From the NCBI RefSeq assembly GCF_000002075.1, contig NW_004797415.1:735564-799563 (forward strand): 64,000 bases of DNA. The letters are read 5' to 3'. Both the position numbers and the translations under genes were made by a program. The first letter of the stretch is position 1, and each line of letters begins with the position of its first letter. The DNA is from Aplysia californica. Taxonomy: Eukaryota > Mollusca > Gastropoda > Aplysiida > Aplysiidae. Positions 42,001 to 44,678 of this stretch are shown piece after piece. Under the pieces are notes generated by a model. That model was not told the origin of the DNA and searched no databases. It worked only from the letters and a program-made list of their open reading frames with translations.

Positions 42001-43618
42001 GGTTTAACGTAATGAATGAGTTAAAATTCTGCATTTTTTAATGACCCTTCTGTCCTGAGAGTTTAAGTTGTTAAGGAATTATTACCTGTTTCAGAACTGT
42101 GATAACCAGGTACAGATGTGAGGCAGACAACGAGATGGAGTTGTCCTTTGAGGCAAATCAGCTGATCACCAATGGTAAGTTGTTTTGGGTTTTTTTTTTG
42201 GTTTCGGTTTATTTGGTTGTTGTTTTTTTTTGTTATTTTGTTATTTTCTTCCAGTAAAGATCAGTGTCTGTGGTGTAGTGGTTAGGCACTGTGTCTTCAC
42301 ATACAAAAGGCCTGAGTTTGATTCCTGTGTAGGGAGAATTTTAATGGAGTATCTCAGTCCTGACAGGCAGTTCTGAAGCTCGCCTCTTAACTCTCTCAAC
42401 CCGGGAGTTTTTCCCAAAATTGTACCCAGAAACTGGCCATTTTGGCACTTGTGTAAGGGCCCACAAGTTGAGTAACCATAAATATAATTCAATTGCTTTA
42501 AAATTTGGCACACAGTACAACCTAAGATGGTTTTTTAGACATACCAAATTTGAAGTATGTAGCTTTAGTAGTTTTGCTTTGGGGTGTTGTACAAATTTGG
42601 CATTTTTGGGGGCTTATAATTTTTTTTTCATGGCCAAAAGAGCAAGCCTACATTGATATTCAAGTATGCTTGTGAGTGTCTATAGATCTATATATTGTAT
42701 GTCATGTATAATAAAGACTGTTGAATACTTTCATGAATTTTTAAAAAATGTATGTGTGAGAAAGGCAGAGAGGATCGATTGCGAGACATGCTCAGCTGAT
42801 CAGTATTAACAAAAGTGCTGAAAATGCCTTTATAAAGACTGCTATTTCTCCCTTTGTAATGACAGTAAAAACAAAATTCCAGCACCCCTCTAGGCAGATT
42901 TGGCCGGGGGAAACAATAAATTGACCATATATAAAGCTTGAGGCGTTTTCCGAAATGAAATAACTAGTATACAGAACAAAACTATAGAACCAAGTTATCT
43001 CAGTCGTGGTATTGAACGCAGCCTGCGAGCTGACGGAGATATTTCAGTCACAGGATTGAGAGAGTTAAATTATCTAATTGTGCTGATGGGGGAATAAAAA
43101 CATCTACCTTTTAGAAGAAAAAAATCCATTTAAGTTCATTATATTGCATCATGTGCTTTTCACACAAGTCAAGTAAAGCAGTTTCAAGAAAAAGCAGCAA
43201 TGAATTTTCTCACTTGCCCGTCTTTTTCTAATGAAGGATTAATGAAGTGTGTCATATTAAGTGATATTGTGTCATGTCTTTTTATTCTGGTTTCATCTTT
43301 GTGAGCTCTGCTCATTTCGTCACAAACCATCTAATCAGTGTGTTTTGTCTCTTGGGTGGATTTTTGTTTATATCCATGTGAAGCATCATTAGAGTGTGTT
43401 TTATCTTTTGATGTCTGAAACAGTTGAGAATGAGGATTACACAGCTTCCTCAAAGGATGTGGATTTAGGGAAGAAAAGAATTGTAAATGTAAACTGATGT
43501 CTTTGTATGTCGTGTGTTCTCCCCAGTTCGTCCATCTCGAGAGCGGGGATGGCTGGAGGGGACCCTCAATGGCAAGACGGGCATTATACCGGAGAACTAC
43601 GTAGAGTACATCAACTGA
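744..43618 (+). CDS. ARHGAP26-like (Graf): GRAF-family RhoGAP (BAR-PH-RhoGAP-SH3), 3' 25 exons, 5' partial
   Basis: The 25 exons listed separately below join with matching phases into an open frame of 2253 nt (750 codons plus TGA). Domain order within this fragment: BAR C-terminal half (residues 1-156), PH (about 169-271), RhoGAP (about 284-466), Ser/Thr/Pro/Gln-rich linker (467-693) and SH3 (694-750). That order is diagnostic of the GRAF family; oligophrenin-1 shares BAR-PH-RhoGAP but lacks the SH3. Known family role: the BAR-PH part binds curved phosphoinositide membranes, the GAP stimulates GTP hydrolysis on RhoA/Cdc42, and the SH3 binds proline-rich partners such as FAK and dynamin in cortical actin and endocytic control. 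Seen here: arginine finger in GLYRVVG (Arg312 of the fragment) and the NLGVCFGP motif with the family's conserved Asn. Vertebrate GRAFs have about 110 more N-terminal residues, so the start codon and first exons are upstream of the window. Paralogue assignment within the family is not possible from this sequence; a single invertebrate Graf is most likely. Confidence 0.96.
940..1118 (+). repeat. Family A interspersed repeat
   Basis: Full-length-like copy in the intron after exon 1: GAGTGGATGGTTTGCGGGTG head to the TTGTGTTGCAAGTACCATAA hairpin arm. Confidence 0.8.
1263..1622 (+). repeat. Family C inverted-repeat element interrupted by family A
   Basis: Left part (1263-1308) reads GATTGAAATTGTCCAAGGCG and the CCACCCATTGTC motif of family C; right part (about 1493-1622) carries TTTTGGACAGGTGACGTC and ends GCAGGTTCAGCTG followed by TA. 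A family A copy sits between the halves. Confidence 0.65.
1309..1492 (+). repeat. Family A copy nested in family C
   Basis: TGGGTGGTTGGTTGGCGAGT head to GCAAGTGCCGTAAAACATTT and an A-rich tail; both hairpin arms are present with one mismatch. Confidence 0.8.
1658..1759 (+). CDS. GRAF exon 2 in window (BAR)
   Basis: Acceptor TTTTTTTGCAG, donor GTTTGT. 102 nt, phase 0 to 0, residues 25-58; begins [14 protein letters not shown], aligning with EAKKKYDKETEKYC of vertebrate GRAF. Confidence 0.93.
2750..2860 (+). CDS. GRAF exon 3 in window (BAR)
   Basis: Acceptor CCATTACAG, donor GTAAGT. 111 nt, phase 0 to 0, residues 59-95, including [19 protein letters not shown], the counterpart of YVFKVQEVQERKMFEFVEP in GRAF. 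Its 3' end is the seed of the tandem array at 2842-3217. Confidence 0.95.
2842..3217 (+). repeat. 29-30 bp tandem array duplicating an exon/donor junction
   Basis: About 13 units starting inside exon 3 (ATTTGAGTTTGTGGAAATA then GTAAGT). GTAAGT recurs at 2861 (the real donor), 2890, 2919, 2948, 2977, 3006, 3036, 3066, 3096, 3125 and 3212, with GTATGT at 3154. Confidence 0.95.
3240..3335 (+). repeat. Possible tRNA-derived SINE fragment
   Basis: GAAGTAGTGGATGGTTGGAG resembles an A box and GAGTTTGAGTCCCC a B box about 35 nt later. It lies just before exon 4. Short and diverged. Confidence 0.35.
3345..3449 (+). CDS. GRAF exon 4 in window (BAR)
   Basis: Acceptor TTTATTTCCCTGCCAG, donor GTGAGC. 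105 nt, phase 0 to 0, residues 96-130, with [16 protein letters not shown], matching the GLFTFYHHGYELAKDF segment of the family. Confidence 0.95.
3829..3906 (+). CDS. GRAF exon 5 in window (end of BAR)
   Basis: Acceptor TTTTCTTCTTTCCATAG, donor GTGAGT. 78 nt, phase 0 to 0, residues 131-156; [19 protein letters not shown] corresponds to the last BAR helix. Confidence 0.94.
4824..4970. mobile_element. Short palindromic MITE
   Basis: Ends are inverted repeats: AGTCCGCTTAAACCGAAA at 4825 and TTTCAGTTTAAGCGGACT at about 4951-4968 (17 of 18 pair). About 145 bp, no coding capacity. A TA follows the right end. The family resembles short pogo/mariner-type derivatives, but no transposase is present to assign it. 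Confidence 0.7.
5893..6030 (-). repeat. tRNA-derived SINE (family B), minus strand
   Basis: On the minus strand: GTGGTGTAGTGGTTAGCACT (A-box region), CAGAGTTCGATACCC (B box), then GGGAGAATTTTCAATGAGTA and TCTTGCTGGGATGTTGT, the conserved body of family B. Confidence 0.75.
6277..6947. mobile_element. Non-autonomous TTAA-flanked DNA transposon
   Basis: TTAA at 6273-6276 and 6948-6951 bracket inverted termini GGGGAGGAGCGACCCTTGA and TCAAGGGTAGCTCTTCCCG (15-16 of 19 pair). Length 671 bp, no long open frame. TTAA duplication with GGG/CCC ends is typical of Kolobok and piggyBac superfamilies; G-initial ends favour Kolobok. Confidence 0.75.
7155..7310 (+). repeat. Diverged family B SINE
   Basis: CAAACAGTTAGGCAGTTGCA, GTTGGTTCCCGTTCTG, then ATCAAGTATCCCTGCTGGAA and ATTGCATCTCA follow the order of family B (A box, B box, GAGTATCTC..TGCTGGGATGTTG). 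Confidence 0.45.
9447..9516 (+). CDS. GRAF exon 6 in window (start of PH)
   Basis: Acceptor TTGTTGTTTTTTCACAG, donor GTCAGT. 70 nt, phase 0 to 1, residues 157-180. The [11 protein letters not shown] segment is the first PH strand (family GYLYVQEK). Confidence 0.93.
10104..10204 (+). CDS. GRAF exon 7 in window (PH)
   Basis: Acceptor TACGCTGTATTACAG, donor GTGAGA. 101 nt, phase 1 to 0, residues 180-213; [19 protein letters not shown] matches the GTSWVKHYCTYQRDSK region of GRAF PH domains. Confidence 0.95.
10329..10634. mobile_element. Family F inverted-repeat element
   Basis: Left end ATCAGCAAACTGTTCACCTG and right end GGGCTTAGTACATCTGAACA/GCTGG are imperfect inverted repeats around a CTGTTCA core. 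Middle shares ACGTTTAGAATTTGATTTTT and AAAATATT with copies at 45741 and 48128. Non-coding. Confidence 0.65.
10997..11034 (+). CDS. GRAF exon 8 in window (PH)
   Basis: Short 38-nt exon; acceptor TTTGTCTCCACAG, donor GTAAGT. Residues 214-226, ending phase 2 within an Arg codon. Supplies the VLDNCVR strand that pairs with the family ILKSCTRR. Confidence 0.92.
11180..11260 (+). repeat. Family B SINE fragment
   Basis: TGTTGCAGCAGTCAGGTGCT, CTAAGTTTGATTCTCATG (B box) in family B order; body lost. Confidence 0.5.
11489..11545 (+). CDS. GRAF exon 9 in window (PH)
   Basis: Acceptor TTTTACTCTGTTGCAG, donor GTAAGT. 57 nt, phase 2 to 2, residues 226-245; [11 protein letters not shown] is nearly identical to [11 protein letters not shown] of vertebrate GRAF. 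Confidence 0.96.
12008..12145 (+). repeat. Family E interspersed repeat
   Basis: Family E (about 135 bp) reads GTGGTTGGAGGGTGCCACTG, AGGTCCTACTTCTTTTCTTT, CTGTCTGTCTTG, GACCGTTATTGTGTCAATGT, GCTTCTCTTTAATCAAA. The head resembles family A, so the two may be related. All clear copies in the GRAF region are sense. Other copies: 12793-12940, 17742-17880, 18905-18985, 19743-19870, 23399-23480, 23752-23905, 26028-26155, 26263-26405, 33060-33165, 34285-34415, 39955-40020, 41548-41640, 50476-50610. Confidence 0.65.
12793..12940 (+). repeat. Family E interspersed repeat
   Basis: TCTGGAGGGCACCACTAGAA, TTCTTTCTCTCAGTTATCTC, then GATTGTTATTGTGTCAGT match the family E order. Confidence 0.6.
14042..14086 (+). 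repeat. 22-bp direct duplication
   Basis: GTGTCCTGCACACTGTTCAT occurs twice head to tail, separated only by C/CC. Confidence 0.85.
14170..14553 (-). repeat. tRNA-headed SINE with ATT tail (family D), minus strand
   Basis: On the minus strand the head GTGGTGTAGGTAATCTAGTG with GGTTGTCACTTCAGGGCTCA looks tRNA-derived; the body has CCTTGGGAAAGGCACTTAAC and AATGGGTACC, a core seen in many metazoan SINEs; the 3' end is an ATT-rich tail at 14170-14205. Shares its distal half with 22150-22400. Confidence 0.6.
14771..15340 (+). repeat. Dispersed direct duplication
   Basis: 14771-14880 and 15228-15340 share GACCAGTGGTTACYRACYG, CAGCRTTGAC, CCCAGCT/CTCAGCT, GAGGTGTTC/GAAGTGTTC and CTCCTGCTTGCC, about 110 bp each, 457 bp apart. 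Confidence 0.6.
15625..15978 (+). repeat. About 100-bp imperfect tandem repeat
   Basis: Three and a half units starting near 15625, 15729, 15830 and 15930; shared pieces are AATAGTTTATTGTTTC or variants, AAAATGTTTGCTCAAACTC and TTGAAGTWG. Non-coding intronic sequence. Confidence 0.6.
16918..16972 (+). repeat. Pentanucleotide (TATCY)n microsatellite
   Basis: About ten consecutive TATCC/TATCT units with one TTTCC variant. Confidence 0.9.
17017..17222. mobile_element. Family F element, right end not recognised
   Basis: GTCAGCAAGCTGGTTGATCA left end plus AAAGCAAAAACTTTC and TTTAAGAACTTGAATTT match family F; the right inverted end is lacking or too diverged. Confidence 0.45.
17274..17457. mobile_element. 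Family C inverted-repeat element
   Basis: Contains CATTGTCGAGGAGAAGAGTT on the left and GTGATTGTCTTGGACAAATG then GCAGGCTTGACCGTA on the right, the mirrored arms of family C. Confidence 0.65.
17640..17745 (-). repeat. (TTA)n tail and SINE D fragment
   Basis: (ATT)n from about 17656 to 17700 followed by AATAGCATTTGAGTAGCAAA and CTCAACAGC, the tail-proximal part of family D in minus orientation. Confidence 0.5.
18515..18735 (+). repeat. Family B SINE
   Basis: TTGTGGTGTAGCAGTTAGGC (A box), CAAGTTTGATTCCAGAGTG (B box), an 11-G run, GTATCTTGGTCTTTCTGCTG, CTGACAGGCAGGGTTTAAAC, ending in CACATACATTT. Confidence 0.75.
19226..19425 (+). repeat. Family B SINE
   Basis: CATCTGCTGTGCGGTGGTAA, CAAAGTTTGATTCCTGAGTG, GAGTATCTTGGGTCTTTCTG, AACAGGCAGGGTTGAAGCAC, CTCCTAAATAATCTAAATTG. 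Used below as an empty-site comparison for the nested element at 42391. Confidence 0.75.
20522..20600 (+). CDS. GRAF exon 10 in window (end of PH)
   Basis: Acceptor CTATGTTCACAG (weak pyrimidine tract), donor GTAAGA. 79 nt, phase 2 to 0, residues 245-271; [19 protein letters not shown] is the conserved C-terminal PH helix. It follows the largest internal intron before the linker (about 9 kb). Confidence 0.96.
20666..20851. mobile_element. hAT-like MITE
   Basis: Termini CAGTGCTTGTCAACCTTT and AGGTTGGCGAGCACAT are imperfect inverted repeats resembling hAT (Charlie-type) ends CAGTGGTTCTCAACC. Flanks ATTTAGAC (20658-20665) and ATTTAGGC (20852-20859) form an 8-bp duplication with one mismatch, as hAT makes. 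186 bp, non-coding. Confidence 0.65.
21156..21189 (+). CDS. GRAF exon 11 in window (PH-RhoGAP joint)
   Basis: 34 nt, acceptor TTTTTTCTATCTACAG, donor GTAAGT; residues 272-283 ([11 protein letters not shown]), ending phase 1. Required to keep frame between the PH and RhoGAP exons. Confidence 0.88.
21262..21360 (+). repeat. Family B SINE fragment
   Basis: ACATCTGTAGTGTAATTGTT, GTGAGTTTGATTATTTTATC and AAGTATCTCAGTCTCTTTCT in family B order. Confidence 0.55.
21695..21870 (+). repeat. Family A interspersed repeat
   Basis: GGTTGCAGGTGCTCTGGTAT head, TAACACCTCTAATCTTCGGC, hairpin arms CGGCACTT and AAATGCCG. Confidence 0.8.
22051..22113 (+). CDS. GRAF exon 12 in window (RhoGAP)
   Basis: Acceptor TTTTTCTCTTCCTCAG, donor GTGGGT. 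63 nt, phase 1 to 1, residues 283-304: [20 protein letters not shown], aligning with LDSIGFSIIRKCIHAVETRG. Confidence 0.95.
22150..22440 (-). repeat. Family D SINE body plus (TC)n
   Basis: AATGATAATAATAAAAATAG tail, CTCACTCAACAGCAAGCTCT and AAACACTAACAAACCAAACT match 14170-14553; a (TC)16 run follows at 22407-22438. Confidence 0.55.
22606..22790 (+). repeat. Family A interspersed repeat
   Basis: GTGGGTAGTTGGTGGGTGCT head, hairpin AGCACTT/GAGTGC, tail ACTAAAACTAAAAG. Ends about 30 bp before exon 13. Confidence 0.8.
22822..22896 (+). CDS. GRAF exon 13 in window (RhoGAP arginine finger)
   Basis: Acceptor CCCGCGTACAG, donor GTATGT. 75 nt, phase 1 to 1, residues 304-329. [16 protein letters not shown] carries the catalytic arginine finger (Arg312) that completes the GTPase active site. 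Confidence 0.96.
   Translation, partial: DCKNKASTEWLGSTLKSTICSKSP
23568..23655 (+). CDS. GRAF exon 14 in window (RhoGAP)
   Basis: Acceptor TTCCTCCTCCCCCCAG, donor GTATGG. 88 nt, phase 1 to 2, residues 329-358; [15 protein letters not shown] matches the WEIKTITSALKTYLR helix. Confidence 0.96.
24221..24279 (+). CDS. GRAF exon 15 in window (RhoGAP)
   Basis: Acceptor TTTTTATTCATCTTTTTCCAG, donor GTAAGT. 59 nt, phase 2 to 1, residues 358-378; supplies the conserved LPEPLMTF motif. Confidence 0.96.
24463..24560 (+). repeat. Repeat pair G (copy 1)
   Basis: CTCCACTCTCTGTGGGGCCA, then GTGACATTCACGAAACATG and TTTAACGTATTTTCAGAAT; a related copy is at 30516-30625 (CTCCACTCTCTGTGAAGCCA, TTTAACTTATTTCAAAAAG). 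Confidence 0.5.
24914..24949. repeat. (CA)n microsatellite
   Basis: Uninterrupted CA dinucleotides about 80 bp before exon 16. Confidence 0.95.
25030..25135 (+). CDS. GRAF exon 16 in window (RhoGAP)
   Basis: Acceptor CGCCCGCCCCCCACAG, donor GTGAGT. 106 nt, phase 1 to 2, residues 378-413; [19 protein letters not shown] corresponds to VHRLPEKNRQMLQLLMNHL. Confidence 0.95.
25204..25383. mobile_element. Family C inverted-repeat element
   Basis: Left AAACCTGCTCTAATGGTCAC and CCGAGACAATCGCCTGTACG; right TGTCCACCTGTCTAAGACAA and GTCATCTTGGACAATTTTGA. About 180 bp, non-coding. Confidence 0.7.
25788..25947 (+). CDS. GRAF exon 17 in window (end of RhoGAP)
   Basis: Acceptor GTGGCAATAG, donor GTGGGT. 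160 nt, phase 2 to 0, residues 413-466. [18 protein letters not shown] holds the conserved Asn427 and FGP motif; [17 protein letters not shown] closes the domain. Its last 21 nt and donor are repeated just downstream (see findings). Confidence 0.97.
25927..26030 (+). repeat. 36-bp duplication of exon 17 donor junction
   Basis: CTCATCAATAATTATGATCA+G then GTGGGTGCATAG recurs as CTCATCAATAACTATGGTCA+G then GTTTTTGTATAG 36 bp on, with a third shorter piece (GCAGGTCTGTGTATAG). Confidence 0.85.
26263..26405 (+). repeat. Family E copy abutting the exon 18 acceptor
   Basis: GTATGAAGGCGCCTCTTGTA, CTACTTCTTTTCTTTC, GGCTGTTATTGTGTCCCTGT, GCTTCTCTTTAATCAAA; the exon begins 12 bp past its end. Confidence 0.65.
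26418..26697 (+). CDS. GRAF exon 18 in window (linker)
   Basis: Acceptor ATTTGTTCGGCAG, donor GTTTGT. 280 nt, phase 0 to 1, residues 467-560. IFKTPPDG continues the RhoGAP edge; the rest is Ser/Asn/Pro/Ala-rich and disordered-looking. If the following intron were retained, the frame would stop a few bases past the donor, giving a protein without SH3. Confidence 0.9.
26770..26865 (-). repeat. Family B SINE fragment, minus strand
   Basis: On the minus strand GAGTATCTCAGTCTTTCTGC, TGGGGCACACAGAGTCCCTC, AACCTGGTTTGACCCC: the body of family B without a clear head. Confidence 0.45.
27300..27482 (+). CDS. GRAF exon 19 in window (linker)
   Basis: Acceptor GTTTCTTTCCTCAG, donor GTGAGG. 183 nt, phase 1 to 1, residues 560-621; opens with a Ser-rich [18 protein letters not shown], resembling the Ser-rich STSESL-type linker of vertebrate GRAFs. 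Confidence 0.9.
28105..28355 (+). repeat. About 35-bp imperfect tandem repeat
   Basis: Six or so units of the pattern TTTTAGACTTTGRAGAGTAG then TGATCAAGG; intronic, non-coding. Confidence 0.65.
28540..28835 (+). repeat. About 110-bp imperfect tandem repeat
   Basis: Three diverged units sharing TGCTATTCACATTTGAGTTT, a GGTTTACCCTGAAA segment and TCTCTTTAATATTTCT. Ends just before exon 20. Confidence 0.5.
28918..28968 (+). CDS. GRAF exon 20 in window (linker)
   Basis: Acceptor TGTTCTTTTACATAG, donor GTAAGA at 28969. 51 nt, phase 1 to 1, residues 621-638; acidic VELVEMEH followed by basic SPRRRR. A donor two bases earlier (GTGTAA) is possible but puts exon 21 into a stop, so 28968 is chosen. 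Confidence 0.8.
30516..30625 (+). repeat. Repeat pair G (copy 2)
   Basis: About 100 bp similar to 24463-24560 over its length. Family unknown. Confidence 0.5.
30990..31350 (+). repeat. 39-bp minisatellite
   Basis: About eight units of ACTTGTGTGTGTTTTTGTGA followed by TTTCCACTCAAAGAACAGA. The period is a multiple of three, so several frames stay open by chance; no protein is implied. Confidence 0.85.
33457..33516 (+). CDS. Candidate cassette exon a of GRAF linker
   Basis: Sixty nucleotides between a good acceptor (CCCCCCATCTCCCACAG) and GTAGGT. Entered at phase 1 it reads through without stop ([19 protein letters not shown]) and leaves at phase 1, so it can be included or skipped between exons 20 and 21. 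It is GC-richer than the intron around it. No homologue recognised; could be chance. Confidence 0.4.
35468..35686 (+). repeat. About 34-bp imperfect tandem repeat
   Basis: Six units of the kind AATTCATRGATGGAATGAAT then GAATTGTTACAGAT; A/T-rich, non-coding. Confidence 0.55.
36632..36935. other. Assembly gap (304 N)
   Basis: Run of N between TTTCTCCCCCC and TCTCTCTCTC; a CT-rich low-complexity region probably caused the break. Confidence 1.
37197..37370 (+). repeat. Family A interspersed repeat
   Basis: GTGGGTGGTTAGCGGGTGCT head to GCAAGTGCTGTAAAGCC; first of a head-to-tail pair. Confidence 0.8.
37371..37550 (+). repeat. Family A interspersed repeat (second of pair)
   Basis: CTGTGGGTACTCTGGTGTGG head, hairpin TTGGCACTT/AAGTGCCG, tail ACAAAAACTAAAAAC. 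Confidence 0.8.
37644..37760 (+). CDS. Candidate cassette exon b of GRAF linker, proline-rich
   Basis: 117 nt (39 codons) between acceptor CTGTTCCTTCCGTAG and a consensus donor GTAAGT. It enters and leaves at phase 1, matching exons 20 and 21 exactly, and is free of stops. The peptide is Pro/Ser/Thr-rich ([18 protein letters not shown] then [15 protein letters not shown]), like the Pro-rich linkers of GRAF proteins that precede the SH3. A second AG six bases downstream (TCACAG) would give a two-residue NAGNNNAG-type variant. May be constitutive or alternative. Confidence 0.6.
38402..38444 (+). CDS. GRAF exon 21 in window (linker)
   Basis: Acceptor CCTTATTTTCCCCAG, donor GTAAGT. 43 nt, phase 1 to 2, residues 638-652 ([13 protein letters not shown]). 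Confidence 0.85.
38490..38668 (+). repeat. Family A interspersed repeat with covarying hairpin
   Basis: GTGGGTGGTTGGCGGGTGCT head. The hairpin arms read GGCGCT and AGCGCT, a paired A-to-G and T-to-C change against GGCACT/AGTGCC. Confidence 0.8.
38669..38795 (+). repeat. Family A copy, 5' truncated, joined to the previous copy
   Basis: Starts at CTATCTCCCCTCCTTCTTTT and runs through TTGGCACTT/AAGTGCTG to ACTAAAACTAC. Confidence 0.75.
39006..39076. repeat. (CA)n microsatellite
   Basis: About 35 CA units, preceded by CT-rich sequence at 38923-38990. Confidence 0.95.
39304..39370 (+). repeat. Family A 3' fragment
   Basis: TCAGCACTTATATGACGTTA, TTGTGTTGCAAGGACTG and ACTAAAACTAAAAG: only the hairpin and tail remain. 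Confidence 0.65.
39456..39509 (+). CDS. GRAF exon 22 in window (linker)
   Basis: Acceptor TTGTTTTCTCTCTCCAG, donor GTGAGT. 54 nt, phase 2 to 2, residues 652-670; [17 protein letters not shown], a basic/Ser patch that could be a kinase site. Confidence 0.87.
40313..40536 (+). repeat. 70-78 bp tandem array ending in a splice acceptor
   Basis: Three units starting TCTATCGGCTT (40313), TCTATCGGCTT (40383) and TCTACCGGCTT (40461). The first two end CCCTGCAAAAA and CCGTGCAAAAA; the third ends CCCTGCAG, the acceptor of exon 23. Confidence 0.9.
40537..40608 (+). CDS. GRAF exon 23 in window (linker)
   Basis: Acceptor TATGTATACCCTGCAG, donor GTAAGG. 72 nt, phase 2 to 2, residues 670-694; [21 protein letters not shown]. 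Its acceptor is the last unit of a tandem array (40313-40536). Confidence 0.88.
40698..40855 (+). repeat. Family B SINE
   Basis: TTTCGCTGTCACATGCAGCA, CGAGTTTGATTCCTGAGTGG, TGAGTTTCTCATTATTGTTG, TTGTATCCTTCTCAGCCCTG, AAAACACCTACATTTAAA. Confidence 0.65.
41676..42020. mobile_element. TTAA-flanked element with CTCATTCA ends
   Basis: TTAA (41672-41675) CTCATTCACTAC ... GTAATGAATGAG TTAA (42021-42024). Ends are inverted repeats (11 of 12 pair). 345 bp, non-coding, ending 74 bp before the SH3 exon. Confidence 0.7.
42095..42174 (+). CDS. GRAF exon 24 in window (SH3, N-terminal half)
   Basis: Acceptor TTATTACCTGTTTCAG, donor GTAAGT. 80 nt, phase 2 to 1, residues 694-721. The canonical ALYDY/ALYAC motif is degenerate ([15 protein letters not shown]), but the ELSF core is intact. 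Confidence 0.92.
42262..43125 (+). repeat. Family B SINE split by a nested element
   Basis: 42262-42390: TCTGTGGTGTAGTGGTTAGG, CTGAGTTTGATTCCTGTGTA, GGAGTATCTCAGTCC, GACAGGCAGTTCTGAAGC, CGCCTCTTAA. It resumes at 43069 with ATTATCTAATTGTGCTGATG and AAAAACATCTACCTTTTA, as in intact copies. Confidence 0.8.
42391..43064. mobile_element. TTAA-flanked element nested in a SINE
   Basis: TTAA (42387-42390) CTCTCTCAACCCGGGAG ... CACAGGATTGAGAGAG TTAA (43065-43068). Inverted ends pair over CTCTCTCAAYCC. 674 bp, non-coding. Ends resemble those of the 41676 element, so both may belong to one TTAA-CTC family. Confidence 0.8.
43527..43618 (+). CDS. GRAF terminal coding exon (SH3, C-terminal half)
   Basis: Acceptor GTGTTCTCCCCAG, then 92 nt to TGA at 43616-43618, residues 721-750. 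[21 protein letters not shown] is almost identical to the end of vertebrate GRAF SH3 domains (shown here in part: [16 protein letters not shown] in vertebrates). Confidence 0.97.
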
Positions 43619-44095
43619 CATTGACTTCCAGGGGGAGAGGTGGCCGGGTGGTTGGACTCAACCTCAAACCATCAACCTTTCATTTTGTCTGCTCAGGGGT
43701 TGAACGACTGACTGAAAAGTGATCGGGCTATAGGCCAGGCTGAATTTGATCGTTTTGAAATTTGGATACATACCAATTCTGAGAGGAGTATGTATTTGTA
43801 TGTGGATCTGACATGGAGATAGAATTGTTGACAAAGAGAGAGATTTGACCAGATTGTTCTGCAGGATGAGAATTGATTGCGTTTATGGTCATGTAGCCCG
43901 TGTAATAGGACTCCCCCTCATGTGATTGTTTTTCTTCCCTCCTCCCTCCCCTCCACTACTCAAGCAACAAGTAGCAGTGCAAACTCTTTACAGAAGAGAT
44001 TTAATGTTGCAGAAGACTAAGACAGTAGTGCCATGTTTAGGAAGCAGCCTATGGAGCTGTGATGCCTTGCTACTGAGTCATGCTCCTCTCTGTGT

Positions 44096-44345
44096 CGGTG
44101 TGCGTGCTACAGCTGTGCTGTTAGGGCAGAATACACACGTGTTGCTTTCTTGTGACATATATACAATTATCGTGATTCGGCAGAATACTCATGTGTTGCT
44201 GTCTGGACACCCAAGGTATAACTACCGTGTCAGTATACACACGTGTTGCTTTCTCATCACCAGTGTGCAACTGTCAAGTTAAGGCAGGGGCAGAGTACAC
44301 ACCTATTGCTCTCTTGTCACCTTCATACAGCTATGGTGGAGTCCA
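44096..44345 (+). repeat. About 62-bp imperfect tandem repeat in GRAF 3' UTR
   Basis: About four units, each with the core ACACACGTGTTGCTTTCT or a variant, then a TCACC/GACAC segment and a CAACTGT/CAGCTAT segment, preceded by GGCAG(A)GTA-like sequence. A further weak copy lies near 44505-44555. Not coding. Confidence 0.6.
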
Positions 44346-44672
44346 CTTGAATCAAACACAATCAGAAATTGCAGTAGACGGAAGGAAATGAGAAACCCTG
44401 ATTTTGTACTAAGCTGTTTGAGCAATTTCTGTAAAACAAAAACATGGCTAACCAAAGAAAAATTGCAGATTTGGGTAGTACTATTAACGGGCTCCACTGT
44501 ACTTTGTAAGGGCAGAGTATGTTCCAAGTTTCTTCCTTATCACCAGCATGCAACATTGACAACATCATCCATGTCACAAGAAAAAATGAGTAACTTCAAA
44601 GTTGTATGGGTTTTTTTATTCACCTTGTAAAGCAGGGTGAAACGAACTTGAGTGTTGTTCTCAAAGAGTTGA

Positions 44673-44678
44673 AATAAA
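44673..44678 (+). promoter_or_regulatory. Candidate poly(A) signal AATAAA of GRAF
   Basis: First canonical AATAAA on the sense strand after the stop codon, about 1.05 kb downstream. A T-rich stretch (CTTTTTTC) follows about 25 nt later, as for a downstream element. Confidence 0.4.
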
